NCBI GenBank assembly: GCA_020631735.1
Contig: CM036160.1
Coordinates: forward strand, 110,171,860 to 110,235,859
DNA from: Saccharum officinarum
Lineage: Eukaryota; Streptophyta; Magnoliopsida; Poales; Poaceae
Direction: 5' to 3'
DNA: 64,000 nt
The notes under the pieces are model-generated. The model was not told the origin of the DNA and did no database searches. It worked only from the letters and a program-made list of their open reading frames with translations. This document shows positions 41,886 to 54,004 of this stretch, in pieces. How positions within the stretch are numbered: the first letter of the stretch is position 1; each line of letters begins with the position of its first letter. Both the position numbers and the translations under genes were made by a program.

Positions 41886-43841
41886 GGCTCGCCGGCGGTT
41901 GGCGGCCACGCGAATGGAGGCTGACTGGCTTGGAGGCGAAGGAGCGGAGAGGCGATGCAAGAGGTGTCGTGGAAAATGATTTGGGGAGTTGGGCTTCCTA
42001 GTTTCGCGCGTGGTTTACTATAGCCGGGGGGAAGTTATCGTTCATTTGCCCTTTGGCCCTCGTGTTGTTATCCGTTTGCTCTACGTTCCCTCCGTCCTTA
42101 AAAAAATAAAGAGAGAGAGTCATTATCGCTTCTAAAAAGTCAACAACTTTTAACTTTGATCAAATACATTTAACAAAATATTGATATTTATGGTATATAT
42201 TCAGTACCATTAGGTAGATCATTGAATATATTTTCATAATATATTTTTTTAGAGATATATATATTGCACGTATTTTCTATAAACCTAGTGACTTTTTTTG
42301 ACGGAACAGTACACGTTAGAAATGCTAATACTACCGATAAAAAAATGCTAATACTACTTCATATTCTACTCTCTCGGCTTCAAATCATAAGTCCTTTTTC
42401 TGTGATATGTTAATGTATCTAGGTGTATAGCAAAATCAATATATTAAGAGTCCAAATGACTTATAATTTAGAATGGGGAGTATAAAATGTGTTCTATAAA
42501 ACTTGATATTTTGTAGCAATTCAAGGGTGCCCTGTGCAAGAATGCGAGATGGTGTTGCGTGCAAAATGCAATCGAGAAGAACAGCACGAGGACATCACTC
42601 GGATTAGTAGAAACGGGATGAGAACGACGGGTAGAAACCACGCCCCGGTTCATCCACAAGCATGACTGCAGGAAGCGCGTCCCAAAACGGCAAAACGTGC
42701 CTATATCTCCCTGGCACGTGGGCCCCAGCGTCCAAGTGTGACGCACCGCACGGCCACCGTCTCGGCGGGAACTGGGAACGGACAAAGACTGAGGGACACA
42801 CACGGGTTCGGTTCCTTGTGCGTGCGGGGGAGGGTTTGCGTTGCCGGCTCAGCAAGGCTGCAGAGAGAGGGTGCCGGACGCAGGACTGCGGTGTGCGGTG
42901 TGCCGGTGCCGGTGTGCGCCTGTGCCGTTCAGCGTTTACCGTGTCAGTTCTTGGAGCCACCGTGCGTGACTCAGCAGGAGGAAACACCCAAATGTATCAC
43001 TGATTTTAAATATTTTCTAAACGAAAGTAATAAAACTAGTTTATTTTTTAAATTTATAAATATTTTATTTTAAATAAACTAGAATCTAAGTATTTCTAAA
43101 AATATAAGTTATGTGTGAGTAGTCATTTAGAGTTATTGGTTTTCATTTATTTCCAGTATTAGTATTTTATTGTTCGTAATCATGCTCATGATTCATTTAA
43201 ATTGTTGTTTTGCATTATATTATTCCACTAGAGCGTAGAGATCGAAACCATCTTCCCTACTGAAAATGGTTCAACATTCAACTCATTCATTAGAAAAAAT
43301 TAGAGGAACTGCAAGTGCGACCCACTTATTGAGAGCCCGTTTAAGGGCTCCTCTGCACGGCATCTCCGTCAATGGAGCCGGAGCCCAAAAAAGCAACTCC
43401 GCCTTCGTACAGTGAAAATGGCTATGACTCCTCTTTCGATGGGTGTAGACTAGAAGAAAAGCACTTCTCTACGTCGTGTCATTCGTTGCAACTCCTCCGA
43501 CTTCGGTGCTGAAGCTGTCGATGGAACTAGAACCGTAGTCGGACCAAACTGGTCTGAAATCTCGTAACAACGACAATGAACGATAACTATTCCACGTTCC
43601 TATTCTCTTCCGGGAACATGGCTGCTAAGCAACCAGCCGCATCAACACGGCAACTGACGAACAACCAAAGCGTCACCTACCTCACACGGAGCTGCAATCT
43701 ACGGCTGAAAAACCGATGGCTGAGATATGTGATCTTTGGGAGCTTGTAGATCAAGAGGACGCCTTCAAATGTCAATCAAAAGCCTTTGCGTTTTCCATGG
43801 GACTGTCGTTACATTCACACCTGGACGTATCAAATCATTAA
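41886..43841. other. RSH promoter side and intergenic region with small MITEs
   Basis: Two Stowaway-like stretches are visible at about 42089-42305 (CCCTCCGTCCTT start) and 42371-42480 (CTCTCTCGGCTTC start, GAATGGGGAG end). A GC-rich stretch at 42660-42970 has open frames on both strands but no known domain. At 43320-43560 there is a diverged repeat with GGAGCCGGAGCC motifs. Confidence 0.4.
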
Positions 43842-44050
43842 GGGTGTGTTTGTTCCAGGAACAGGGAGGTTCATCATCTTTTCACTTCTCACTTTTTGTA
43901 TTTGGTTTGTGAAATGGAATGAGTTGATTCATCATCAGCTCACTTCATATAAGCTAATAATTAGTATATATATGAGAAATGAGTTGTTTCACCAAAATTC
44001 ATGGAATAAACTCATGATGCATGGGGTGACTCCATAGACCAAACACACCC
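43842..44050. mobile_element. PIF/Harbinger-like MITE
   Basis: GGGTGTGTTTGTTCC and GACCAAACACACCC are the inverted ends, with TAA on both sides (43839-43841, 44051-44053). Confidence 0.8.
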
Positions 44051-44292
44051 TAAGAAGATACACGACTGACCCAAACTTTGGCTAACATCAGAGTGGGAAA
44101 TAAATAGAAAGGATGCTGAGAGGAGAAATATCAAGGAGATCTTTGCAGGAATGCAGAAACCAAGGGATTTGGTTCAGGCGTATGATGGACACATCGGGGA
44201 AGAACAGAGAGGAGGGTTGAGGTAGTTCGGCCACATTCTGAAGCAACGTGGCCCATGTGAAGTAGGGCCCAGCCAAGACTAGCCAAAGCTGC

Positions 44293-44628
44293 TAAGAGCA
44301 CTACCAATGCAAAAATTATCATAGTTTTTATAGACATTAATTATACTGCCACCTACGTGTTTTACTGATGTGGCAAGATAGTTACTGAAGAGAGAGAGCA
44401 AAAATCATAGAAACTGGGTCTAAGTTATAAATCATGTCTACACGAGAATCAAGACATGAAGAGATGTGATTGGTAAAGAATGGAAAGAGAATGTATGTGG
44501 TTTGATAAAAAATTATTCTATAGAAACTATCCATTAAGACAATGATTTTTATATGTAGTGCCTATAAAAATTAATAGGTATAGAAACTATATATGGTTTC
44601 TAGCATTGGGACTGCCCTAAACATCACT
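44293..44628. mobile_element. MITE with TAGAAACT/AGTTTCTA-type inverted motifs
   Basis: Left end AAGAGCACTACCAATGC and right end GCATTGGGACTGCCC are imperfect inverted repeats. ATAGAAACT motifs recur internally. Exact ends and duplication are not certain. Confidence 0.55.
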
Positions 44629-45125
44629 GACTTGGTTAACCACTCCTATATGCCGCCTACGCCGTCATCAAACAAGAAGAGACATTTGGAGATGGAGGCG
44701 AGCATTATGTACGAGTAACACGAGAAGAGACATTTGGAGATGGAGGTAGGCATTATGTACGAGAGTAACACAGGAAGGAGACATTTGGAGATGGAGGTGG
44801 GCGGGGACAAGTTACTGTAGGAAGATTTTACATCCAAACTACAGAGGGATCACCGGATCAGGATGATAAACGAAGACCATATGTTCAGCAGAGCAGTCGG
44901 CAAGGGGGTAGTTACCAGAATACAGGGGATCATCACTTCATCAGCGGAGATTTGAATTGAGACACGGGAATGAGAACGTTAAATGAGGGAGTGCCATCCA
45001 TGATTTGCTACAACCGCAATAAAGAGGAACGACGACAATCCCTTGCAAGAAAGACGAGATCACAGTTGGAAGCAGTGACCCAAACCCATCCACAAGATCA
45101 CAACCAACAAAAGCATCCACAATAA

Positions 45126-45243
45126 TCCCCCTGTTCGGCTGAGCTTATCAGCACGGCTTATCAGCCGTGGAACAGTGTTTTTCTCTCATAGCAAATCAGC
45201 CACAGCCGGCTTATAAGCCAAAAAGCAGCCTGCCGAACAGGGC
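45126..45243. mobile_element. 117-bp MITE, copy 2
   Basis: Same element as at 11637-11753 (CCCCTGTTCGGCTGAGC to TGCCGAACAGGGCC), differing at about three positions. Confidence 0.75.
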
Positions 45244-46449
45244 CAATACACACTTTTCAATGTGAAATTTATAGGTTGGAATGACACTAATAGAAAATGA
45301 GAAGCGAGCATTTTTCATCAACACAGATTCATCAGGAGTAAAGGCTACTGAGGAAGCAACAAACACGGAATAAGCCAAATGTTGCAACACAAAACTAGCA
45401 TTATGCAGTATATATTGCTGGTTTATACACAAAACACGTTTAGTACCAAAAGTAAAATATCCCGGACAACCACTAGTAACTTTCATAAAACCTCTAGGAA
45501 ATGCACCTGAGGGCTGAGGCTTATTTCATTTATCATGCTAACTAAGCATGGTCTAGTTTCTAGCATGTGACAGTACAATGCAAACAAGTTCATAACTTCT
45601 ATGACTTGCACTCCAATAGTCCAATCCATCATACAAAAGACAATGCACAATGACCATTTTCACAGAAGAAACAAATCACCCATGATCATTACACGGAAGA
45701 AACAAACCACACCACGATGACAACAATCATAGAATCAATATATCTGAAACATTTCATATGAACTTGCGTTGCTAAATGCAAAAATCCCAATGCACACTGT
45801 CTCACCAAGCAGGGGCTTCATCACTTACTATCAAGGAAAGAGTCCAGCATTACCAAAATGCAACACAATGGTAAACTGTGATGTTGCATTTGTAGTCGAA
45901 TCAAAGCTAGAGAAGGCTACCAAATCAGGGCATAAAAATATCTCATGCAACAGTATACTACCAGTGAAATTATTCAAGGCACACTACACATTTACAAAGC
46001 CTAAGGCTACAGGCATCACTAAAACTAAGACTTCCAAGTCATGAAAATATAAGTGGCGGCGCAACACAGAGAATTGCATCGAGTTTTTTAGTCTCTAATG
46101 AACAGAGAACAATCTACAGCCCAAGGTTCAACAACACAAGTATTTCACATCATTTTAACAATCTTGTAACGCAAACACAGTTACGAATTTCATAACACCG
46201 AAGATCCCACAACATGCATCATAAATCAATTGCACGGATGAGAGTAGAACAATTGGTAGCACAGATAGCTTTAATATATCTGAAATATTTGATATGAACT
46301 TGCATCAAAATCCTCACAAGCCCTGTAACAACAGGCAGCAGCCACAGATTTAAAAACTACAAGTCTTCTTAACACAAATAGCTGAGACAGGAAAGCACTA
46401 CTAGTTCAGATGTAGATCTCAAAACCAAGAGGCGAACAAGTACTGAAAC
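45244..46449. other. Intergenic, RPL27a 3' flank
   Basis: The part near 46449 is presumably the ribosomal protein 3' UTR. AACATTTCATATGAACTTGC and a related copy, AATATTTGATATGAACTTGC, occur at about 45748 and 46286, an imperfect internal repeat. No other coding region is supported. Confidence 0.4.
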
Positions 46450-46674
46450 CTAGGCGGTGAGCACGACGGCGCCGCCGGCGGCCTTGATCTTCTTCTCGGC
46501 GACCTTGGAGATGAGCTTGGCCTTGACGACGATGGGCTTGGGCGGTAGCACCCCCTTCCCGAGCACCTTGAAGTAGCCGAACTGCGTGACGTCGATCTGC
46601 GGGGCCTTGTCGCCGCCGGCCTCCGCCGCCTTGTCGGCAGGCACCATCGACCAGAGGCGCTCGATGTTGACCGC

Positions 46675-46710
<36 letters not shown>

Positions 46711-46738
46711 GCGCATGCCGACCTTGCCGAAGTAGCCC

Positions 46739-46776
<38 letters not shown>

Positions 46777-46887
46777 GCCACCCGCGTTACCGCGACCTCC
46801 CGGGTGCTTCCGGTGCTTGCCGATACGGCCGTGCCCGGCGGAGACGTGGCCGCGCTTCTTGCGGTTCTTCTTGAAGCGCGTCGTCAT
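46450..46887 (-). CDS. RPL27A: 60S ribosomal protein L27a (uL15)
   Basis: A single-exon gene of 145 codons plus stop on the minus strand. It reads [60 protein letters not shown] and ends GGAVVLTA, the full length of the cytosolic uL15 family. It is a structural protein of the large ribosomal subunit. The ATG at 46887 begins the universally conserved [15 protein letters not shown] leader. Two telo-box motifs and a TATA-like element lie just upstream. The intact frame and the lack of a poly-A tail or TSD argue against a retropseudogene. Confidence 0.95.
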
Positions 46888-46962
46888 CGCCGCCGCCGCC
46901 GACTTACCTGGGCAGCGACTTGGGAGGGGGAGTAGTGGAGGCGGGGGAGGGAGTGGCAGAGG

Positions 46963-47073
46963 AAACCCTAGGAGCTGGGAATGGCGTGGTCTTATAAGGC
47001 AGGAGTCTGATGCGTCCGCCGTTGGATATCGGACGGGGGAGCGGGAGCCGTTGATGAGGCCTCTCTAGGGTTT
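46963..47073 (-). promoter_or_regulatory. RPL27a promoter with telo-boxes
   Basis: AAACCCTA occurs on the plus strand at 46963-46970 and on the minus strand at 47066-47073 (plus-strand TAGGGTTT). A TATA-like CTTATAAG lies near 46992-46999. Telo-boxes are typical of plant ribosomal protein promoters. Confidence 0.55.
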
Positions 47074-48104
47074 TGCGGTGGGGTGTGACGGGATGTTGGG
47101 CTGGGCCTGGATCGGGTGGTGGTGATCGCTTGATCTGGGCTTATTCGGCCCAAGTTGCAGAAAAGAGGAAAGGCGAAGAAAAAAAAAGGAAAAAGTCAAG
47201 TTTACGTCCTTGAACTATCATTGAAGTCTAGTTTTTCTCCCTGAACTTCAAAACCAGTTAAACCACCTCCCTCAACTTTTAAAATCATTCATTTTACCTT
47301 CATGACCCGGTAATAGGCGGGTTTCAAAGGTGGTTTGTCTTTTCTTTTTTATTTATTTTGGCTGAATTTTTGAAAAATCATAGTAAATCACAGAAAAATC
47401 ATAAAATAGAAAATCTAATTTTCTTGGACTCCACATGACTAAATCTACACAATGAATATATAACATGGTAAAGTACAAAGTTTTTGTTGTAGCTTTAGAT
47501 CTATACTTTTCTGTAATTAATTCAAAGCTGCAGTTTCTATGGTCTAATTATGGGAAATTTTTATTGTGAGCTAATTTTTATATTATTGAATTGTAATAAA
47601 AATTTTATGCTCATTGGATCATGTATAATTGAGTTATAGATTTATTTAGTTTTATGCTTGTTAAATAGTTTTAAAATAGTTAAAAGTGTGCAAAAATAGA
47701 AAAGAGTATGAAATGTTTACTACAGTTAAAGCATACAATAATTAGACCACCATAAAAATTTTACCACAATTGGACCATAGAAACTGCAGCTGTGAATTAA
47801 TTACAGCAAAGTATAAATCTAAAGCTACAGCAAAAAAAATTATACTAAAGCATACTATATTATATGTTTATACTGTGTAGATCTACTCATGTGGAGTTAA
47901 AAAAATAGATTTTACATTTTATGATTTTTTGTGATTTACTATGATTTTTCAAATATTCAACCAAAATAAATAAAAAAGAAAAAGACAAAACCGTATTCGA
48001 AAACTACCTATAACCAGATTAGGAAGGTAAAATGAACGGTTTTAAGTTAAGGAAGGTAGCTTACCTGGTTTTCGAGTTCATGGAGGAAAACTAAACTTCA
48101 AGGA

Positions 48105-50105
48105 TGAAAGCCCAAGTTTGGTTTTGGTAATTAATGACACCAAGTTGCTAATGCCATGTGTTAAGTGTTTTGAGTTAGGCATAAGCAACACATGTGGTGA
48201 AGGTGTACGTGGCAAGGAGTGGTGGCCACAAGATCACAAAGAAATGGTGCATGGACATAAAATGACGATCATGGTGGAGATGCACATAATATGATGGGCT
48301 TGATGATCAAGTGGAGGAAAAGGATCTAAGAGCGCAAGGCAAAGGTATAACCATAGGGTTTTTCTTTTGCCGGTCTAAGATGAGTAGAGAAGTGATTGAC
48401 CGGGTTTAGGATACATATCCGACTATCAAGAGGGGCAATCACGGTTAGCTCGGGAATCAAGTGTCACTAGATCAATGTCTTGAGCATATGCATTAGGATC
48501 TAGTAAAGAGCTAACATAACGCCTTGGAAAATATTTGTGAAAATGCTAACACACATGCACGTGGTGGTGCACACTTGGTGGTGTTAGCACATTTGCGAAG
48601 GCGGTGGTGTTTGAGCGGTAATAAGGGGTTTGGGGTTCGCTCTCCCTCCCGCCGAGCGTGCGAGCGCGGGATTCAGGCGTTTTCGAGGAAATGAAATGCC
48701 TATTTTCTATTGCGCCGGAGGTGAGAAAAGGTGGCGAAAGTCCGAATTGTTTTTCACTGAAAAACGGCGATCGGACGCTGCACCGGACGCGGTCCCGGTT
48801 TGACCGGACGCGTCCGGTCAGTTCAACGCGGCGCGGGTGCTAGGGTTTGTGACCGGACGCTGGTCTGGCCTGACCAGCGCGTCCGGTCAGTTCACCTGAG
48901 CACAGAAGTAGAGCGCACGACCGGCGCGTCCGGTCCCTCACGGAACCGGAGCGTCCGATCAGGCGTCCAGAGGGGCAGAGCGAAGCGTAGTGTCGATCGG
49001 ACGCGCGGCGCGTCCGGTCACGTGAGACCGGACGCGTCCGGTCTCAACGGGAGCTTACTGGAACGCGACCGGACGCTGGTACTGTCGGGTCCGGTCAATC
49101 GGTTGAGCGCGTCTGGTCACGGCAACGGCTAGTTCTGACGCGCACTGTTTTCGCTTATCGTGTAGTGACCGGACGCGTCCGGTCAGCGCGTTTTTCGCTG
49201 CGTCGTCCGTAACGGCTAGCTGCGTGCCCCTTCGTTATAAATAGATGGTGGCCGGGGTTTGAGGGCAACTCTTGCATATTTTGAGACCTAGAAACATCCT
49301 TTGAGCTAGAGAACAACCCCTCCACTCATCTCTTTGCTAAGTTGCACATCTTGAGTGAGATTGAGTGAGATTCAAGTGCATTGCTTTGAGAGTTGCATTC
49401 TAGAGGCGCTTGATCTTCGAGTTGCTACGGATTTCTTGTTACTCTTCCGTGTTTGCCGACACGGTAGACGGCTTGGAGCAGCGGAGGTGATTGAGCTCGC
49501 AATTGGAGATTGTTGGAGCCCTCACCAAGTGTTGTAAGGGGTTCTTGATCCTTCCCCGCGGGAGTTCGCAAATTGGATACTCTAGTGGAGCTCGTGACTT
49601 GGAGGATCCCCATCTTGTGTGCGGTTGTGCGGCGCCCGCCGAGGGCTCGACTCTTGATAGTCGATTAGCTCGCGAACCGACAAGTGGGTGCATCGCCACA
49701 ACGAGGAGTAGCTCGCCGGGAAGCAAGTGAACCTCGGTAAAAAATCTTGTGTCATCCCTTTGCCGAGGACTTCTCTTATGGTTGATCATTGTGATTGATT
49801 CTTTGAGTGCATTACTTCTCTACATCGTTGGTATAAGAATCAATTCACTTGCTCTTTACTTTCTTGTATTAGTCCTAGTGTAGCTTTTGTCACATAAGAG
49901 TAAGTAGCTTAGTGACTTAGTCTTGTTGGTGTGTATTAGAGATCATAGCCTTGCTTCACTAGTATTGTATAGGTGGCTTGCATAGTGTAGTTGAGTTAGT
50001 GCTAGAATTAGCTTAGCCATCTTTTATACTAACGTGGTTGTTTAGTGAAGCTTGTAGTTTTTTTAAATAGGCTATTCACCCCCCTCTAGCCATTTGGACC
50101 TTACA
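48105..50105 (+). mobile_element. Solo LTR, 2001 bp
   Basis: It starts TGAAAGCCCAAG and ends TTGGACCTTACA, and AAGGA is duplicated on both sides (48100-48104 and 50106-50110). A TATA motif, TTATAAATAG, sits at about 49235. A block at 48780-49180 contains many copies of a palindrome near GACCGGACGCGTCCGGTC. No gag-pol sequence remains. Confidence 0.85.
48780..49180. repeat. Cluster of CCGGACGCGTCCGG palindromes in the LTR
   Basis: About ten irregularly spaced, full or half copies of GACCGGACGC / GCGTCCGGTC occur in 400 bp in both orientations. They create a CpG-dense block upstream of the LTR TATA box. Confidence 0.75.
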
Positions 50106-50274
50106 AAGGATAGTTTAGGGAGGCAAAATGGACTTTTTTTATGAAAAAACTGATTTTGTTTTGAGACTGTGATTCTCCATCCAGTTGTTTCTCCCTGTCT
50201 TCTGCTAAAAAAACTGTTTCTCCCTGTCATGATGAAGCAATGCAACGTTTGCGTGAGGATTGACAACTAGTTTA

Positions 50275-50455
50275 CCTCACAAAAAGTTACACTCTATCCC
50301 ATCAAATGTTTGATATATGTATGGAGTATTAAATATAGACTAAAAAATAACTAATTGCACAAATTGTGACTACTTTGCGAGACGAATCTTTTAAGCCTAA
50401 TTAGCCCATGATTTGATAATAAAGTGCTACAACACATGTGCTAATGACGGATTAA
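50275..50455. mobile_element. Left half of a PIF/Harbinger-like MITE (cut by the Helitron)
   Basis: Contains TATGTATGGAGTATTAAATA and TGCGAGACGAATCTTTTAAG, family core motifs. It stops at GACGGATTAA; the continuation is at 55183. Confidence 0.7.
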
Positions 50456-52735
50456 TCTCTACAACTAAAACATTTGTAAGAGAATCGTTCACAGGCGTGC
50501 AATCGCTCGCTAGCTCCCATGCCCGCCCGGCATCGCACGCGCGCTCGCTCCCGTTCACCACCTGCGACCGCGACTTCCCCTGCGACCGTGATCTCCTCCT
50601 CCAATCAGGCGATCTCCTCTTCCAATCCAATCACGTAGTACAAAGGAAGCAGCCTCCAATCACCTACAAAGATCTGCGGCATCCTTTCCCATCGATGCCA
50701 TCTGGAGAAGGCAAACCTGAAACGCGCCGCGCCGCCGCGCCGCCCCGCCGTTCTCCGCCCTCCCCGTCGCACACCGCCTCCACCCTCACCCTACCACCGC
50801 CGCATCACCGTGCTGAGAAGCCCCCGCCCCACCATCTTCCGTGCCTGTACCGGCACCTCGCCAAGTCGGACGCTGCCACCGGAGATCCGCCATCGCTGCC
50901 TCTTGCCCTCTTCTTCGCCACCTACTCCTCGATGTCAAGCCGCCAGAGCATCCCGACCCCGTCGCGTCACCACCATCCATGACCTCGCTGAACTGCTGCT
51001 GCAGGAGCTGAAGCAAATGTTGACGAGCGTCGCAGCCCGGGGCAGCACGACGACCCTGACGTGACACGACTGCTCCCAGCCCTCGACCGTTGGCTTTAAT
51101 TCCAATCTGTCGTCCTCGCCATCGCCATCGCACGCCGTGGCCGCCCTAGCCCGTCGCACGTCATAGCTCGCCGGTAAGTCACGCCTGCCCAATTCCGCTC
51201 AAAAAAATGGGTTATCCAATTCGGATCTATTAATTCACCGTTTTGCATTTTCACATGGATTGAAAAAAAAATCTGGTTGTCCGATTCTGCTATGAACAAT
51301 TATGAACATTCTGCTAAAAAAATCTGGCATGCCCTTGGCACCTTCTGAACTAAAAAAAACTATCATGAATGACCTAAACTATAATGTACAGCTCTTTGTT
51401 TTAACTTGCAGTTCATACTTGTTTTAATGAGGTTTTCTATCCTTTCGCATGTTCACTATTGTTAATAGTGAGGCAGGAAACTGAATCGTGTAATATTCCT
51501 GTGGTTTTTTTTTGGAGGTACAGAATTAGTATGTGGCACAGTTTTGTTTAGTCAAGCACATAAGTGGAAAAGTATAATAATAGTCACCAGTTAATAGTCA
51601 CCAGTAAGTTGCCATATATAATATAGCAAAGATTCTAAATTTTTGTTTGCATCTTTTATGTAGGTAATCTTGTACTGTAGCATTCTAAAATTGGGACATT
51701 AGATAGTCTCTACTGCAGTTTCACACAAAAGCATCAAGATCATGGATTGAGCAGAAACACCGCTAGAAGCTGTAACCCACAAATTTATAACTGTTAACTA
51801 ATGAATAAACCTGTAAATGTCAGCAGCCCTCCACAATGATTTTTTAGCCTTTCCTTTTAAAAGATAACCCCTCTACATTTAACTGCAGACTACTATCTAA
51901 ATTACCAATAATATTGAAGACTCGGAGAACCAATCATGTTCACAATTGATAAAAGCTAAATTTTCAATCCAGTAGATTGTACTAATTCAATCTACAGTGG
52001 TGTTTATTATTCGATAGTTTGCTAGAAGGTTCTAAGCATATGTTACGTACAACCTGAACTTAGTGCGGAATTACCACTTTGCAAGTGAAATGTAGAGAAT
52101 GTTTGGTACTCACTTTCACTGGCTTGAAAGTGGCACCAAATCCTGTTGTGGTTTACATGTCTGCTAGCCTTAATAAATGTTTTTATAATATCCTTGTGCT
52201 GGTTCATGTTCATGGCTAGGTAGCCAACTCTCTCCTCTATGACAAATGGGCTCTAAACCATATGAAAACACATTGTGCTTGATATGGCTTCGATGTTGTC
52301 ATCCATATGTAATACGTGCAAACTTATTCCTGTTGGGAGAACAATTTCATGAACCTGAGGTCTTTCTCCATTTATGCCTATGCATAATTCACTTAAGCCT
52401 ATATTATTTAGACAGTATGGAGCCTTGAGGTTTAAAGTATGAAAATTATTATTACTGCTTATATAGTAATAGCCCTCGAGGTTTCATCAGATCAAAGAAT
52501 TTACTGTCGACATGTAGCGATCACAAATGTCAACTTCACATTTTTTGCTATCTCTTTTAGTGTTCACACTATCTTTTATGATGTTGCTGATAAGCTTTGC
52601 TGAAGTGAAGTGCAAGATATAATATCATTTCTATTGAATACTTTTGTTGAATATAACATTATCTAATATTTACACTCACAGTGTATGCCTGTTTGTTATT
52701 TGCATCATTTTCTAACTTTCTATCAAATTTTGCAG

Positions 52736-52937
52736 CTGCTGTTGTGGACATTTGCAAACTTAGGAATGCACTGAAAATACTCTCTGAAACTGAGAAGCAA
52801 ATAAAGACAAGAAAAAACCAATCTACATGGCTAACTGCTGCACTGTTACATTTTAATATGAGAGAACCCTACTGTCTAGAATTCTAGATGATACTGCAGT
52901 TTCAAGCATGTTTGCTGGCTTCCTGCAAGTCAGGCAG
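52736..52937 (+). pseudogene. Captured exon, STICHEL/DNA polymerase III gamma-tau-like
   Basis: Between a TTTTGCAG acceptor and a CAG|GTAATC donor, the frame reads VVDICKLRNALKILSETEKQ, KNQSTWLTAALLHFN and then shifts to LDDTAVSSMFAGFLQ. The ALKILSETEKQ...STWLTAALL pattern resembles a segment of plant STICHEL-type proteins, from memory. A frameshift near CTAGAATTCTAG splits it. The family assignment is tentative. Confidence 0.4.
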
Positions 52938-53670
52938 GTAATCAATACTTGTTGCCCCCCTTAATTTCATCTCTCCTTTTGAGAGTTTTTAAGTATTTAG
53001 AAGAACTATGAAGTGGAACTATGTCACTTCCTCTAAAAAAACTATGTCACTTTCTCAGCACTGTGAAATGTCTTTTTCTTAATATATGAAATGTGGTAAA
53101 AGCGCTATGAGCAGCGCTGCAAAACCTCACAGTTTTGTTAATGACTACATGCACCTGGATACTTGTTAAAAAACACTGTTGTACAGTCAAATTTGTTTTA
53201 ACACACTGAAATTCACATAACTGAAAATTGAGTTTCTAAAGAAGTTGTAAATTGTTTCATCTCCCTGCAAGGCTGCAACTACATTTGATAAATCATGTTA
53301 CTTGTTCGGACTTATTTTTGGAATATGAAATTACTCCACGTTTTTCTTAGTAAGTGCAACATGTAAGTATTACTATTTTTTGAACTTCATGAACTGAAAA
53401 TTATGTTCTTGGAAAGCAAGGATTAATAGGAGAAGCAGAGGTTCTAATTAGAAGTGGGCACAATTGACTGGATCGCTTTGGACATGAGAATAATGTAACA
53501 TCCTTGCTTGTGTGGTTTACCATCTTTGAAATCTCATAGAAGAGAAAAAATGGCAACATGGCTGTATTTGACTATTTGTATCAGAAATATTTTTTTGTCA
53601 AACTACATAATTTTTAGTTCGCTATAAATTCGAGGGTCCTACTATTTCAGATACTATGATTTGAGATTCA

Positions 53671-53777
53671 GGCCCCCTTTGGAACGCCGTATTTTTTTCC
53701 GTTCTTGCGTTTTTCCTATGAAAAATGTACCAAATCCTGTGAAATTCCTATAGAATGTCTGCGTTGCAAAGAGGCCC
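53671..53777. mobile_element. Small MITE within the Helitron
   Basis: GGCCCCCTTTGGAACGC and GCGTTGCAAAGAGGCCC are imperfect inverted ends, with TCA duplicated on both sides. It inserted into the Helitron or was carried with it. Confidence 0.65.
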
Positions 53778-54004
53778 TCAGCCTGCATCTCTTGTACATA
53801 TATGGCTTTAGAGAAACCTGTCTCTAATCAATGATCACGGAGGCTATATATTGCCCTTTGGTTGTTTGGTTTGCGTCACTCAAGTGCAGAACACTCAAAT
53901 GAAAAATGATGGCACACAATATTGTTTAGTTGCTGACGTTATTTGTTCTTGGATATGATGTGGACATATTTTGGTGTTTGTTAATGCTCTTGTCATGCTT
54001 GCAG

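Larger units (their letters stand above)
47188..50140. mobile_element. MULE-like foldback element with very long inverted arms, split by a solo LTR
   Basis: The left arm (from about 47188) reads GTCAAGTTTACGTCC, CTTGAACTATCATTGAAG and CAAAACCAGTTAAACCACC. The right arm read inward from about 50140 gives GTCCATTTTGCCTCC, then across the LTR site CTTGAAGTTTAGTTTTCC and GAAAACCAGGTAAGC. The arms pair for some 400 bp with a short AT-rich middle (net length about 950 bp). No transposase is present and the target duplication is unclear because the flanks are A-rich. Confidence 0.65.

Noticed and set aside
41289..41924. A 211-codon plus-strand frame over RSH exons 1 and 2
   Set aside because: Antisense shadow crossing confirmed exon-intron borders of the RSH gene.
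42662..43003. A possible 113-codon gene
   Set aside because: Open frames exist on both strands, none with a domain, conserved start context or splice signals; more likely GC-rich non-coding sequence.
46702..47068. Plus-strand frames overlapping the RPL27a start and promoter
   Set aside because: They are antisense to the conserved ribosomal protein and its telo-box promoter.
48780..49180. Repeated GGACGCGTCCGG units as a possible CRISPR-like array
   Set aside because: Copies are palindromic, irregularly spaced and in both orientations within a plant LTR; there are no constant repeats with unique spacers.
50413..50982. A 189-codon plus-strand frame at the Helitron 5' side
   Set aside because: It starts within the MITE and crosses the Helitron border, so it cannot be an ancestral gene; Pro/Ser-rich with no domain. 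It may include captured UTR or exon sequence, which is noted under the Helitron.
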